Source: Methanoculleus sp. UBA77
Lineage (GTDB): Archaea; Halobacteriota; Methanomicrobia; Methanomicrobiales; Methanoculleaceae
DNA: 13,776 bases
Assembly: GCA_002499455.1 (NCBI GenBank)
Contig: DALN01000078.1
Span: 3,413 to 17,188 of the forward strand
Direction of reading: 5' to 3'
In this document: positions 1-6,707 of the stretch, piece by piece
Position numbering within the stretch: the first letter of the stretch is position 1
Layout: the number at the start of each line of letters is the position of its first letter
Position numbers and translations under genes: made by a program
Notes under the pieces: model-generated
Told to the model about the DNA's origin: nothing
Database searches by the model: none
The model's input: the letters and a program-made list of their open reading frames with translations, nothing else

Positions 1-879
1 TACATCATGGGCGAGAACCCGATGATCTCCGACCCGGACATCAACCACGTTAAGCACGCCCTTGAGAGCCTTGAGTTCCTCGTGGTTCAGGATATCTTCC
101 TGACCGAGACTGCCGAGCTCGCCGACGTCGTCCTGCCTGCGGCATGTTACGCAGAGCGCGGCGGCACCCAGACCAGCACCGAGCGGCGTGTCCAGATGTG
201 GCGCAAGGCCCAGAACCCGCCCGGCGAGGCGAAGGAAGACTGGAAGATCATCAGCGAACTCGCGGCAAAGATGGGCTATGCCAAGCAGTTCCCCTACCAG
301 GATATCGAGGAGATCTTCAACGAGGTCGCCGCCCTTACCCCGTCCTACCACGGCATGAACTACGAGCGGCTCAACCGGCCTGAAGCCCTCCACTGGCCCT
401 GCCCATCCGAGGAGCACCCGGGCACGCCGATCCTCCACAAGGAGAAGTTCGCCCACCCCGACGGTCTCGGCATCTTTGCCCCGATCGAGTGGAAACCCCC
501 GGCGGAAGTCCCCGACGCGGAGTATCCGTTCGTGCTCACGACCGGCCGTATCCTCTGGCACTGGCACACCGGTTCCATGACCCGCCGGTCCGCGACCCTT
601 GATGCCGAGGTCCCGACGGGCTGGATCGAGATCAACCCCGAGGACGCAAAGGCGCTCGGCATCAAGGACAAAGAGATCGTCCGCGCGATCTCCCGCCGTG
701 GCTCGGTCGAAGTCCCCGCCAAGGTGACGAAAGACATCATGAAGGGTGTCATGTTCATGCCGTTCCACTTCGCCGAGTGTGCGGCGAACATCCTGACGAA
801 CAACGCTCTCGACCCCATTGCCAAGATCCCGGAGTTCAAGGCCTGTGCTGTGAAGGTTGAGAAGATTACGGAGGCCTGA
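1..879 (+). CDS. fdhA: Formate dehydrogenase alpha subunit, C-terminal part (5' end outside window)
   Basis: Catalytic subunit of the F420-dependent formate dehydrogenase, which oxidises formate to CO2 on a molybdopterin (Mo or W) cofactor. The frame is open from the first base, so the gene continues upstream; 292 residues are visible. The first half (YIMGENPMISDPD, then VLPAACYAERGGT) is the end of the molybdopterin oxidoreductase core. From about visible residue 175 (YPFVLTTGRILWHWHTGSMT) comes the molybdopterin-dinucleotide-binding domain, ending with the usual FMPFHF segment. The N-terminal 4Fe-4S cluster and the active-site Cys or Sec lie outside the window. fdhB follows after two bases, and GGAGG inside the fdhA end (870-874) serves as its ribosome binding site, so the two are cotranscribed. 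Family identity is firm; the choice of Mo or W cannot be read here. Confidence 0.95.
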   Translation, partial: YIMGENPMISDPDINHVKHALESLEFLVVQDIFLTETAELADVVLPAACYAERGGTQTSTERRVQMWRKAQNPPGEAKEDWKIISELAAKMGYAKQFPYQDIEEIFNEVAALTPSYHGMNYERLNRPEALHWPCPSEEHPGTPILHKEKFAHPDGLGIFAPIEWKPPAEVPDAEYPFVLTTGRILWHWHTGSMTRRSATLDAEVPTGWIEINPEDAKALGIKDKEIVRAISRRGSVEVPAKVTKDIMKGVMFMPFHFAECAANILTNNALDPIAKIPEFKACAVKVEKITEA

Positions 880-881
880 AA

Positions 882-2120
882 ATGGCAGCGAAAGGAGACA
901 CGTTCTACGCCTGGGCAGCCGACGCCGCCTGCCAGGAGAAGGGCGAGTGTGGCGGAGCGGTCACCGCTCTGCTGACGCACGCGCTTAAGTCCGGCATGGT
1001 GGACGCTGTCCTTGCCGTCAAGAAGGGACAGGATCTGTACGACGCCGTCCCCACACTCATCACCGACCCCGCCGAGATCGCACAGACCGCCGGCTCCCTC
1101 CACTGCGGGACGCTCCTGCTCTCGAAGCTGGTCAAGAAGTACCTTGACGGCGCCGAGAAGATGCGGATCGCCGTCCCGGTGAAGGGCTGCGATGCGATGG
1201 GCCTGTACGAACTTGCCAAGCGCAACCAGGTCAACCTGGACAACGTCCTCATGATCGGCCTCAACTGCGGCGGATCGGTCAGCCCGGTCTCTGCCCGGAA
1301 GATGATCGCCGAGAAGTTCGGGGTCAACCCTGACGACGTTGTCAAGGAAGAGATCGACAAGGGCCAGTTCATCATCGTCACGAAGGACGGCCAGCACAAG
1401 GGCATCTCGATCGACGAGCTCGAGGAAGAAGGCTTCGGCCGCCGCTCGAACTGCCGCCGCTGCAAGATGAAGGTCCCCCGCCAGGCAGACCTCGCCTGCG
1501 GGAACTGGGGTGTCATCGGCGACAAGGCCGGCAAGGCAACCTTCGTCGAGGTCTGCTCCGAGAAGGGTGCAAACCTCCTCGACGGTGCCGTGAAGGCCGG
1601 GGCTGTCAAGACCGACGCCGTGCCCGCAAAGGCACTCGAGATCCGCGGCAAGGTCGAGAACGCGATGCTGAAGCTCGGCGACAAGTGGCGGGCACGCTAC
1701 TTCGAGGGCCTCGGCGAAGGGAATGACCGCCTGAAGAAGATCATGGACGAGACGAGCCGGTGCATCAAGTGCTACGCCTGCATCGAGAACTGCCCGATCT
1801 GCTACTGCGTCGAGTGCAGCACGAAGAAGTCCTACCTTGTCGAGCCCGGTCAGGTCCCGCCGCCCTTCATGTTCCACCTGATCCGCTACGCCCACATCTC
1901 CGACTCGTGTATCAACTGCGGCCAGTGCGAAGAACACTGCGCGATGGATATCCCGAACGCGCTCTTCATGCACGCCCTGCAGGTCGACCTCCAGGAGATG
2001 TTCGGCCACACCCCGGGTGTGGACATGGAACTCCCGGTCCTCGCGCTCGTCGAGGAGAAGGCAGAGAGGAAGCGCCTCTCCGACACCGGCAGCGACCAGA
2101 TCTTCAACATCTTCGAGTAA
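882..2120 (+). CDS. fdhB: Formate dehydrogenase beta subunit (F420-reducing)
   Basis: Electron-transfer subunit that passes electrons from FdhA to coenzyme F420 through FAD and Fe-S clusters; 412 residues, full length for the methanogen family. The N-terminal and middle parts are the FrhB/FdhB-type domain, with conserved cysteines in CRRC (191/194) and at C206. Two ferredoxin-type motifs sit at the C-terminal end: C294-x2-C297-x2-C300-x3-C304, and C343-x2-C346-x2-C349-x3-C353. Cys 307, 309 and 312 add to the first cluster region (CPICYCVEC). The start is ATG 882, eight bases after GGAGG. It is the last gene of the fdhAB unit: a T-run follows 19 bases after the stop and the next gene is convergent. 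In related methanogens Fdh also associates with heterodisulfide reductase; nothing here tests that. Confidence 0.97.
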   Translation: MAAKGDTFYAWAADAACQEKGECGGAVTALLTHALKSGMVDAVLAVKKGQDLYDAVPTLITDPAEIAQTAGSLHCGTLLLSKLVKKYLDGAEKMRIAVPVKGCDAMGLYELAKRNQVNLDNVLMIGLNCGGSVSPVSARKMIAEKFGVNPDDVVKEEIDKGQFIIVTKDGQHKGISIDELEEEGFGRRSNCRRCKMKVPRQADLACGNWGVIGDKAGKATFVEVCSEKGANLLDGAVKAGAVKTDAVPAKALEIRGKVENAMLKLGDKWRARYFEGLGEGNDRLKKIMDETSRCIKCYACIENCPICYCVECSTKKSYLVEPGQVPPPFMFHLIRYAHISDSCINCGQCEEHCAMDIPNALFMHALQVDLQEMFGHTPGVDMELPVLALVEEKAERKRLSDTGSDQIFNIFE

Positions 2121-2138
2121 GGGAGATACCTCCCCCTC

Positions 2139-2145
2139 CTTTTTT
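2139..2145 (+). terminator. T-rich terminator after fdhB
   Basis: CTTTTTT lies about 20 bases after the fdhB stop, in the gap between convergent genes. Archaeal RNA polymerase commonly stops at such runs without a hairpin. Position and composition fit; it has not been tested. Confidence 0.6.
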
Positions 2146-2231
2146 GGGCAGACTGCAACCGGATAGCCACGGCTCCGGATATGAAGTTCGTGTGAGTGCG
2201 ACCTGTCTTTATTCACTCGCGATTTACATGC

Positions 2232-2245
2232 GAAAAAGAAGAGAG
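2232..2245 (-). terminator. T-rich terminator for the secreted-protein gene
   Basis: Read on the minus strand this is CTCTCTTCTTTTTC, starting 9 bases after the stop codon of the gene at 2254-2748. With the plus-strand T-run at 2139-2145 it gives each convergent unit its own stop signal inside a 133-base gap. Confidence 0.5.
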
Positions 2246-2253
2246 TTGCCGGT

Positions 2254-2748
2254 TCACGGAACCGTGCGGGAGAGAGCCGGGATTGCAAACAGGTTCGCGA
2301 AGGTCTCTTCGTGGCCGTCAGGGAACCTGACTGTCGTCAGGTCCGGTGAGAAGTCGGCCTTGACCAGCGGCGCGAACCAGTAACTATCAAGCACCGCCTG
2401 AGCACCGGTGAAGTTGAGCGCCGGTGTTGAGTAGGTGTTCCCGCCCTCGATACTCCTGACCTTTGCAAACCGCTCGATCGAGAAGCGGGCGACATCGCTC
2501 TCGGCCGAGGTCACTGTTACGGGCGACCCGGTCGCCCCTTCGAGCGCGGACTTCAGTTCCTGCTCCGGCTGGGCGATCTTGAAGAAGACGGCGATTCTCT
2601 CGATCCACGAGAGTGTGTACTTGAAGGTGACGTCTGCGCTCCCGTCCTCGTTCACGATGATCTGAAGGTCGTCTGCGGTGAACGCCCCGGCCGGGGCTAC
2701 TACAAACGCCAGGATCAGGAGGGAGGCGACCAGAACTCCGCGTTTCAT
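2254..2748 (-). CDS. Small secreted protein of unknown function
   Basis: 164 residues. A signal peptide is clear: MKRG, a hydrophobic stretch of about 16 residues, then APAGA before FTADD, so it is probably cleaved after residue 22 and exported. The mature part has no membrane helix. It shows a beta-rich start (IIVNEDGSADVTFKYTLSW) and a late motif DFSPDLTTVRFPDGHEETF. From memory it resembles a conserved euryarchaeal family with the same FPDG motif, but I cannot name the family with confidence. The start at 2748 is preferred over an in-frame ATG at 2769: GAGGT lies 6 bases upstream, and the TATA box at 2782-2791 predicts a transcript start near 2760, which leaves the upstream ATG untranscribed. 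No function is assigned. Confidence 0.85.
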   Translation of the reverse strand: MKRGVLVASLLILAFVVAPAGAFTADDLQIIVNEDGSADVTFKYTLSWIERIAVFFKIAQPEQELKSALEGATGSPVTVTSAESDVARFSIERFAKVRSIEGGNTYSTPALNFTGAQAVLDSYWFAPLVKADFSPDLTTVRFPDGHEETFANLFAIPALSRTVP

Positions 2749-2781
2749 CCTTGTACCTCGAACAAGCATTAGCCGTCCGGA

Positions 2782-2791
2782 AGTATAAACG
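2782..2791 (-). promoter_or_regulatory. TATA box for the secreted-protein gene
   Basis: Minus-strand CGTTTATACT, centred about 39 bases before ATG 2748. With the usual 25-27 base spacing, transcription starts near 2760. That gives a leader of about 12 bases containing GAGGT. Confidence 0.55.
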
Positions 2792-2972
2792 TTTGGTGGT
2801 TCGCTCCCGTTCAGGATGGCCTGGAATTGCAGAGTTCCTGCCAGGGTTCACGAGGGAAAAGGATCTCTCGAAGAACCGCCTGCATGTATCTGGTGGTTTC
2901 CAGGGCAGTCCGGGGCACCGGGGGCTCATGGAGGCCCCTTCAATCCGAACCGGTTGGCCCCTGTGCGTCCCC

Positions 2973-3683
2973 TCAGTGTACCCGCAACCGGAGGTGCAGG
3001 TTGCGGTAGCCGGCCTCGGTAAGGCTGGCGGGAGGTATGTCTTCGGGAGGCTCCTCCATGAAGAGGAGGAACTCAATCCGGTCCACGTCGGGGTCCATGA
3101 TCCGGAAGGTGTACGGCTGCTCGACGGTTCGGTTGTCCGGCACGGTGACCGAGAACCGGTCGAGGGGCGTCGCCGAGACGATCACCGTCTCGTTTGTTGT
3201 GCTATCGAACCTGCTCTTGACGGCAAACGTCTCCACGGTGTAAGCAACATCCCTTAATTCGTGGTTCCCTATCCCGATAATGACCGTTTGCGGCGTCCCC
3301 GCCATGAACTCCACCGGGTAATCGGCTGCCCTTCCGGTCGGGCCGAGGAGGTAGAACTCGGTGAACCTATCTCCCTCCTGCGGGCTCATGATGATGAAGA
3401 TCGTCGTCCCGACGGCCGCGAGGAGGATGGCGATGAGGACGAGGCTCAGGACCTGTTCCTTCCGGGAGGTTGAACTGTCGGGGGTTTCCTCCCCGGTTGC
3501 CACTGTGTACCCTTCTGCTGTCCTCAGGCACCTTGCAGCGCAGTTCAGGTGCCCGATTCCGCCGGAACTGCCTCCTGGCAGGATGGCCGCTACTAGTGCG
3601 CAGGTGCCGACGATCCAGGGGTAGAATATCGTTACGTCCGACAGGAGCCTGTTGAGAGGGCCTGCGGAGGCTTCAGGCGGCAT
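2973..3683 (-). CDS. DUF1616 family membrane protein with a short N-terminus
   Basis: 236 residues. A membrane helix at about 19-37 is followed by a Gly/Ser/Cys-containing linker (38-75), a second helix at about 78-99, then an extracytoplasmic domain. That domain carries the DUF1616 pattern: GDRFTEFYLLGPTGRAADYP (105-123), VIIGIGNHE, and the terminal NLHLRLRV strand; the NxT sites could be glycosylated. DUF1616 proteins usually have a longer, multi-helix N-terminal region ending in a proline/glycine turn. Here only one helix precedes the linker, which suggests an internal deletion or a divergent short form. The function of the family is unknown; a cell-surface role is an inference. It diverges from the archaellin gene. 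A short GC hairpin (2921-2938) lies downstream without a T-run. Confidence 0.82.
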   Translation of the reverse strand: MPPEASAGPLNRLLSDVTIFYPWIVGTCALVAAILPGGSSGGIGHLNCAARCLRTAEGYTVATGEETPDSSTSRKEQVLSLVLIAILLAAVGTTIFIIMSPQEGDRFTEFYLLGPTGRAADYPVEFMAGTPQTVIIGIGNHELRDVAYTVETFAVKSRFDSTTNETVIVSATPLDRFSVTVPDNRTVEQPYTFRIMDPDVDRIEFLLFMEEPPEDIPPASLTEAGYRNLHLRLRVH

Positions 3684-3706
3684 TCAGTTACCCCATAAAA
3701 AGGCAT

Positions 3707-3718
3707 ACTATAAATAAG
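3707..3718 (-). promoter_or_regulatory. TATA box for the DUF1616 gene (leaderless)
   Basis: Minus-strand TTATTTATAG is centred near 3712, about 29 bases before ATG 3683. The expected transcript start is at or within a few bases of the start codon. No Shine-Dalgarno sequence is present, consistent with a leaderless mRNA. Confidence 0.6.
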
Positions 3719-3816
3719 TTCCCGCAGGAGAATCCTGTTCTCGTCCCCCCGCGGGGCCATGCAGGCTTTCGGAGGAGTGGAGCCTCGTGCGGATGAGTTG
3801 CAGGCGAGATCAGCAT

Positions 3817-3825
3817 CTTTTAATT
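3817..3825 (+). promoter_or_regulatory. TATA-like box for the archaellin pair
   Basis: CTTTTAATT is centred near 3822, about 29 bases before ATG 3851. No ribosome binding site lies between, so this also looks leaderless. It is less canonical than TTTATA. Confidence 0.45.
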
Positions 3826-3850
3826 TGAGCGTGACCAATTTCCAATCATT

Positions 3851-4414
3851 ATGCCCCGGGAAGAGAGAGGCGAGCGAGCGTTCACGGGCCTTGAGGCGGC
3901 CATCGTCTTCATCGCCTTCGTCGTCGTTGCATCGGTCTTCGCCTACGTCGTTCTCGGGGCGGGCATGGCTACGTCGCAGAAGAGCCAGGAGGTGGTACAC
4001 ACCGCTCTCGAGGAAGCCGGGTCAGCCCTCCGTCCGGGATATGCGGTGATCGTCAAACTGGATAGCAGTAAGGGCCTCCTTGAGTTTATGGAGTTTGACC
4101 TTGAGACCGCGACCGATCTCGCTTCGGTCGATATGGGGAGCATGGCCTACACCATCGTCACGACGGAGAACCTCTTCACGTCTCCTCCTGGAGACCTTAA
4201 TGCAACGTGGACCTGGCGTTACCAGAAAGACACCGACGAGCTTCTGGAGTCAGGAGAGGTTGCCACGGTGAGACTGAATAATCTCACAAACACGGGCATC
4301 ATGCATGGAGATACGTTCACTATTGAGATCACCGCCGCGGAAGGCGCCACCGCAACGCTGACGAGAACAATTCCTGCCGGTATTGGGAAGAATGTCTACG
4401 TCGAACTCTTCTGA
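3851..4414 (+). CDS. arlB: Archaellin (archaellum filament protein), first copy
   Basis: 187 residues, a structural subunit of the archaellum filament. The 10-residue basic leader MPREERGERA is followed by FTGLEAAIVFIAFVVVASVF, the class III signal and hydrophobic N-terminal helix that builds the filament core. The prepilin peptidase (FlaK/PibD type) should cut before Phe11. The residue before the cut is Ala, where Gly is usual. The rest is a beta-rich outer domain with two NxT sequons (NATW, NNLT) that could be N-glycosylated. It overlaps the next archaellin by 23 bases. The usual archaellum assembly genes (arlCDEFGHIJ) are not in the window, so this pair is either detached from them or serves as an additional filament set. 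A related archaeal pilin is possible but less likely, given the typical Methanomicrobiales archaellin start. Confidence 0.9.
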   Translation: MPREERGERAFTGLEAAIVFIAFVVVASVFAYVVLGAGMATSQKSQEVVHTALEEAGSALRPGYAVIVKLDSSKGLLEFMEFDLETATDLASVDMGSMAYTIVTTENLFTSPPGDLNATWTWRYQKDTDELLESGEVATVRLNNLTNTGIMHGDTFTIEITAAEGATATLTRTIPAGIGKNVYVELF

Positions 4415-4973
4415 CGCCGGGTTCACCGGGCTTGAGGCGGCGATCGTCCTCATCGCCTTCGTCATAGTTGCAGCTGTCTTCTCGTTCGTCATCCTGCAGG
4501 CAGGCTTCTCTTCGGCGCAGCAGAGTCAATCGGTCATTCACGATGGCATTGGCCAGGCCGGATCGAGCTGCATGGTGACGGGCATCGTCTACGGCATCAG
4601 CGCCACTCCCGACTACGTCGATGCCATCGTCATCCCCATCGGCCTTACAGCCGGCAGCGAGCCGGTCGATATCACAACAGTCTCTGTCCGGCTTATCGGT
4701 TCCAAACACAGGGAGATCGTTGCCCAGAATGTCCCTCTGGCCGACGTTGTTCCAACATACGGAAAGTGGAGCGTCCAGCAGCGGGTGAACAGTAACGGCG
4801 ATATGCTCCTTGAGGCTGGAGAGCAGTTTATGCTGAATGTTTCCCCCTGGGATCGGAAAGACTGCAGGCCGGACAGCTCCTTTGCGATCGAGATCAAACC
4901 TGCCGGGAGGGCGGCGCTCCGGGTGGAGAGGACGGTTCCCGGCAGCATCGAGCGGGTGAACCGCCTGGAGTGA
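4392..4973 (+). CDS. arlB: Archaellin, second copy
   Basis: 193 residues from ATG 4392. The leader MSTSNSSDAG is cut before FTGLEAAIVLIAFVIVAAVF, here with the usual Gly before the cut. Unlike the first copy, this leader has no basic residue; a start at TTG 4383 would add MGR and restore one. The outer domain differs from the first copy, so the two are diverged paralogues. A 51-base segment coding for the filament helix is nearly shared between them (3881-3931 against 4422-4472, 45 of 51 by hand count). The start lies inside the first gene and no good Shine-Dalgarno sequence is visible, so translation is probably coupled. The stop is 4 bases from the stop of the convergent gene. Confidence 0.9.
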   Translation: MSTSNSSDAGFTGLEAAIVLIAFVIVAAVFSFVILQAGFSSAQQSQSVIHDGIGQAGSSCMVTGIVYGISATPDYVDAIVIPIGLTAGSEPVDITTVSVRLIGSKHREIVAQNVPLADVVPTYGKWSVQQRVNSNGDMLLEAGEQFMLNVSPWDRKDCRPDSSFAIEIKPAGRAALRVERTVPGSIERVNRLE

Positions 4974-4977
4974 CGGA

Positions 4978-5664
4978 CTATCCGATAGAGAGAAGGTCCC
5001 GGTATCGGACCATCCCTATGGCCCCGGCGGCTCCCGCCACCGCAAGCACCAGGTAGTCTTCTCCTTCTCCCCCGGCCATCAGGATGCTCTCGGGGAGCCC
5101 GGTCATCCAGGCGCAGAGAGAGGCGACGGTGAGAACGATGAGAAGCGGCACGGCGGCGCGGATGAGTGTGCGGGCGGCCGGGAGGAGGTCCGGCCGGGGC
5201 TTCCAGCAGGCAGTGAGGGCGATGCCGGCCGATGCGGCGAGGAAGATCCACTCCGAGAGTGACGAGGCCTCTGCAAGAATGGCGTTGCCGAAGTAGTCGG
5301 TGTAGTCATAGGGCTGGTATGGGCCGAGGAGCGGGAAGAACCAGGTGACGGGCGTCGTCCACATCGTGTCGAGGGCCTGGTGGGAGAGTGCGCCCGCTGC
5401 GACGGCGAGGAGCGCGAACGACTGGTGCCGCTGCTTGAGAACAACGCCTGCTGCGAGGACGAGTACCAGGAAGAGCAGTCCATGGGCGAATATCCGGCCG
5501 GAGTCGAGGGATTCCGCGAGCAGGATGTGGCCCACCGGCTTGTCGATCAGGTCGGGGAGGACGGCCCCGAGCGCGGCAAAGCCGATGATCCGCCGATCGC
5601 CGAGGTGCCTCGCGAGCGCAAGGCCGAGGATGAGGCCGAGGAGGAGGTGGCAGGCGATGAACAT
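4978..5664 (-). CDS. Membrane-bound metal-dependent hydrolase, YdjM/DUF457 type
   Basis: 228 residues with several membrane helices. The pattern fits the YdjM (LexA-binding, membrane-associated putative hydrolase) family: CH at 5-6, LPDLIDKPVGH (36-46), GRIFAHGLLF (56-65) and ALSHQALDTMW (92-102), followed by TWFFPLLGP. The likely metal ligands are His6, Asp38, Asp41, His61, His95 and Asp99. Family members are often called metal-dependent hydrolases, but the substrate is unknown. ATG 5664 lies about 30 bases from a TATA element and has no ribosome binding site, so the gene is probably leaderless. It converges on the archaellin pair with only 4 bases between stops, so the two transcripts should overlap at their ends. 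Confidence 0.85.
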   Translation of the reverse strand: MFIACHLLLGLILGLALARHLGDRRIIGFAALGAVLPDLIDKPVGHILLAESLDSGRIFAHGLLFLVLVLAAGVVLKQRHQSFALLAVAAGALSHQALDTMWTTPVTWFFPLLGPYQPYDYTDYFGNAILAEASSLSEWIFLAASAGIALTACWKPRPDLLPAARTLIRAAVPLLIVLTVASLCAWMTGLPESILMAGGEGEDYLVLAVAGAAGAIGMVRYRDLLSIG

Positions 5665-5688
5665 CCATCATGAAGTCGATGCCGGCAG

Positions 5689-5698
5689 GCATATAACC
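5689..5698. promoter_or_regulatory. Symmetric TATA element between divergent genes
   Basis: GCATATAACC reads as a TATA box on both strands (GGTTATATGC on the other). Its centre is about 30 bases from ATG 5664 (-). On the plus strand it predicts a start near 5720, just before ATG 5727 and about 50 bases before ATG 5772. One element could therefore serve both genes. Confidence 0.45.
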
Positions 5699-5771
5699 CT
5701 GCGGTCCGGGCGCATGGGCAAACCCTATGCCCCGCAACGACCGATATTTCTATAATCTGGAGACCGCGAAC

Positions 5772-5963
5772 ATGGCAGCGCTGGATAGATCCGGGATCCT
5801 CATCCTCTTCGTCTCGTTCCTCATTGGCAGTGCGGCAGGCTGGTTGAGCCGCATGTACTGGGGAAACAGCCTGATTACCGTTGCATCGACGCTCATCGGG
5901 ACTGTAGCAGGCTACTGTATCATCGTGGCCGCCCTCCGGGCTGCGGGTCACCCGGTCGAGTAG
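5772..5963 (+). CDS. Small two-helix membrane protein
   Basis: 63 residues from ATG 5772. Two hydrophobic helices (about 8-26 and 33-55) are joined by the short loop RMYWGNS, and the tail LRAAGHPVE is polar. I do not recognise a family. The start at 5772 is chosen because GGAG lies 9 bases upstream (5759-5762). An in-frame ATG at 5727 would add 15 polar residues (MPRNDRYFYNLETAN) and would sit close to the transcript start predicted from the symmetric TATA at 5689-5698. The bases between the two ATGs are AT-rich (ATATTTCTATAAT), which looks more like promoter DNA than coding DNA. Its end overlaps the convergent DUF5714 gene by 16 bases. No function can be given. Confidence 0.65.
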   Translation: MAALDRSGILILFVSFLIGSAAGWLSRMYWGNSLITVASTLIGTVAGYCIIVAALRAAGHPVE

Positions 5964-6661
5964 CCGGCGTGGAAGGGGCACGCCTCCCGCAGGCACTCGC
6001 GGTTGATCTCGCCGAACTCACACCGCACTGTATCCGGCACGGGGAGGGTTACGCCGAACCGCTCCGATAGAAACGTGATCGCCGCCCGGATTGCGAGCCA
6101 GGAGTCGCGTTTGCAGCACCGGGGACCTCCGTGCCGGGCGATCGCCATCAGGCTCTCTGCGGTCATCTGGTTTGCAAGCGACCATTCTTGCTTCTTCAAG
6201 GGTGTGGCCCCCGTGATCAGGCTCACGAAGATACCTGTCCCGATTGCGGCGCCGCAGGTGCCGTGGCTCCCGCAGAACCCTCCCGGCACCATGCCGGCCC
6301 TCGCACGCGCCTGCCGGAGCAGCACTCCTTTCCTTCCAGGCTCCCCCTGGTGGTTGCAGTATGCGGCGATGAGAGCCGCCGGCACAAGGAAGTGGTGCTC
6401 CGGCCCGTGCATCCTGACCGCCGGATACCGCATCAGGATACAGGCGATGGCAAGAGGGTCCTCGAGTTCCGTCGTGATGCAGAACTGCTCGATGAGGTCG
6501 AGCGCTTCAAGGCTATGGCACCTGTCGCAGACGAAGTGCCCGGCCTCACAGGCCGCCGCGGTACTCCAGACCTCGCCGCAGACGGCGCACGCGAGGTCGC
6601 GGGGCTCCTCGCCATACAGAAGATCCCGACCGCAGATGAGGCATCCTGCCTTATGCTCCAT
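5948..6661 (-). CDS. DUF5714 cysteine-rich protein
   Basis: 237 residues, cytoplasmic. The N-terminus is a set of metal-binding pairs: C7-x2-C10, C25-x2-C28, C38-x3-H42, and C45-x2-C48-H49 (CEAGHFVCDRCH), like treble-clef or rubredoxin-type zinc knuckles. The core has HGPEHHFLVP, VPGGFCGSHGTCGAAIGTG, LITGATPL and GGPRCCKRDSW, which I recognise as the DUF5714 pattern of methanogens and anaerobic bacteria. The C-terminus holds four more cysteines or histidines in CEFGEINRECLREACPFH, which could hold an Fe-S cluster. The function is unknown; a redox or metallocofactor role is only an inference from ligand density. ATG 6661 is supported by the start of the domain and by a weak TATA 27 bases upstream. 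The frame stays open upstream, but that extension is antisense to ABC coding sequence. Confidence 0.85.
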   Translation of the reverse strand: MEHKAGCLICGRDLLYGEEPRDLACAVCGEVWSTAAACEAGHFVCDRCHSLEALDLIEQFCITTELEDPLAIACILMRYPAVRMHGPEHHFLVPAALIAAYCNHQGEPGRKGVLLRQARARAGMVPGGFCGSHGTCGAAIGTGIFVSLITGATPLKKQEWSLANQMTAESLMAIARHGGPRCCKRDSWLAIRAAITFLSERFGVTLPVPDTVRCEFGEINRECLREACPFHAGYSTG

Positions 6662-6685
6662 GCCATAGGGTTGCGCCGCCGCATA

Positions 6686-6693
6686 CCATAAGC
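6686..6693 (-). promoter_or_regulatory. Weak TATA-like box for the DUF5714 gene
   Basis: Minus-strand GCTTATGG is centred about 28 bases before ATG 6661, in the 46-base gap after the ABC gene. It is poor in consensus, and read-through from the ABC gene is an alternative. Confidence 0.3.
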
Positions 6694-6707
6694 CTGCGTC
6701 CGGGGGA

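Noticed and set aside
360..2288. 642-codon open frame antisense to fdhA and fdhB
   Set aside because: It lies opposite two certain genes, and its protein is low-complexity Asp/Leu/Val/Arg sequence typical of GC-rich antisense frames. It has no domain and no promoter.
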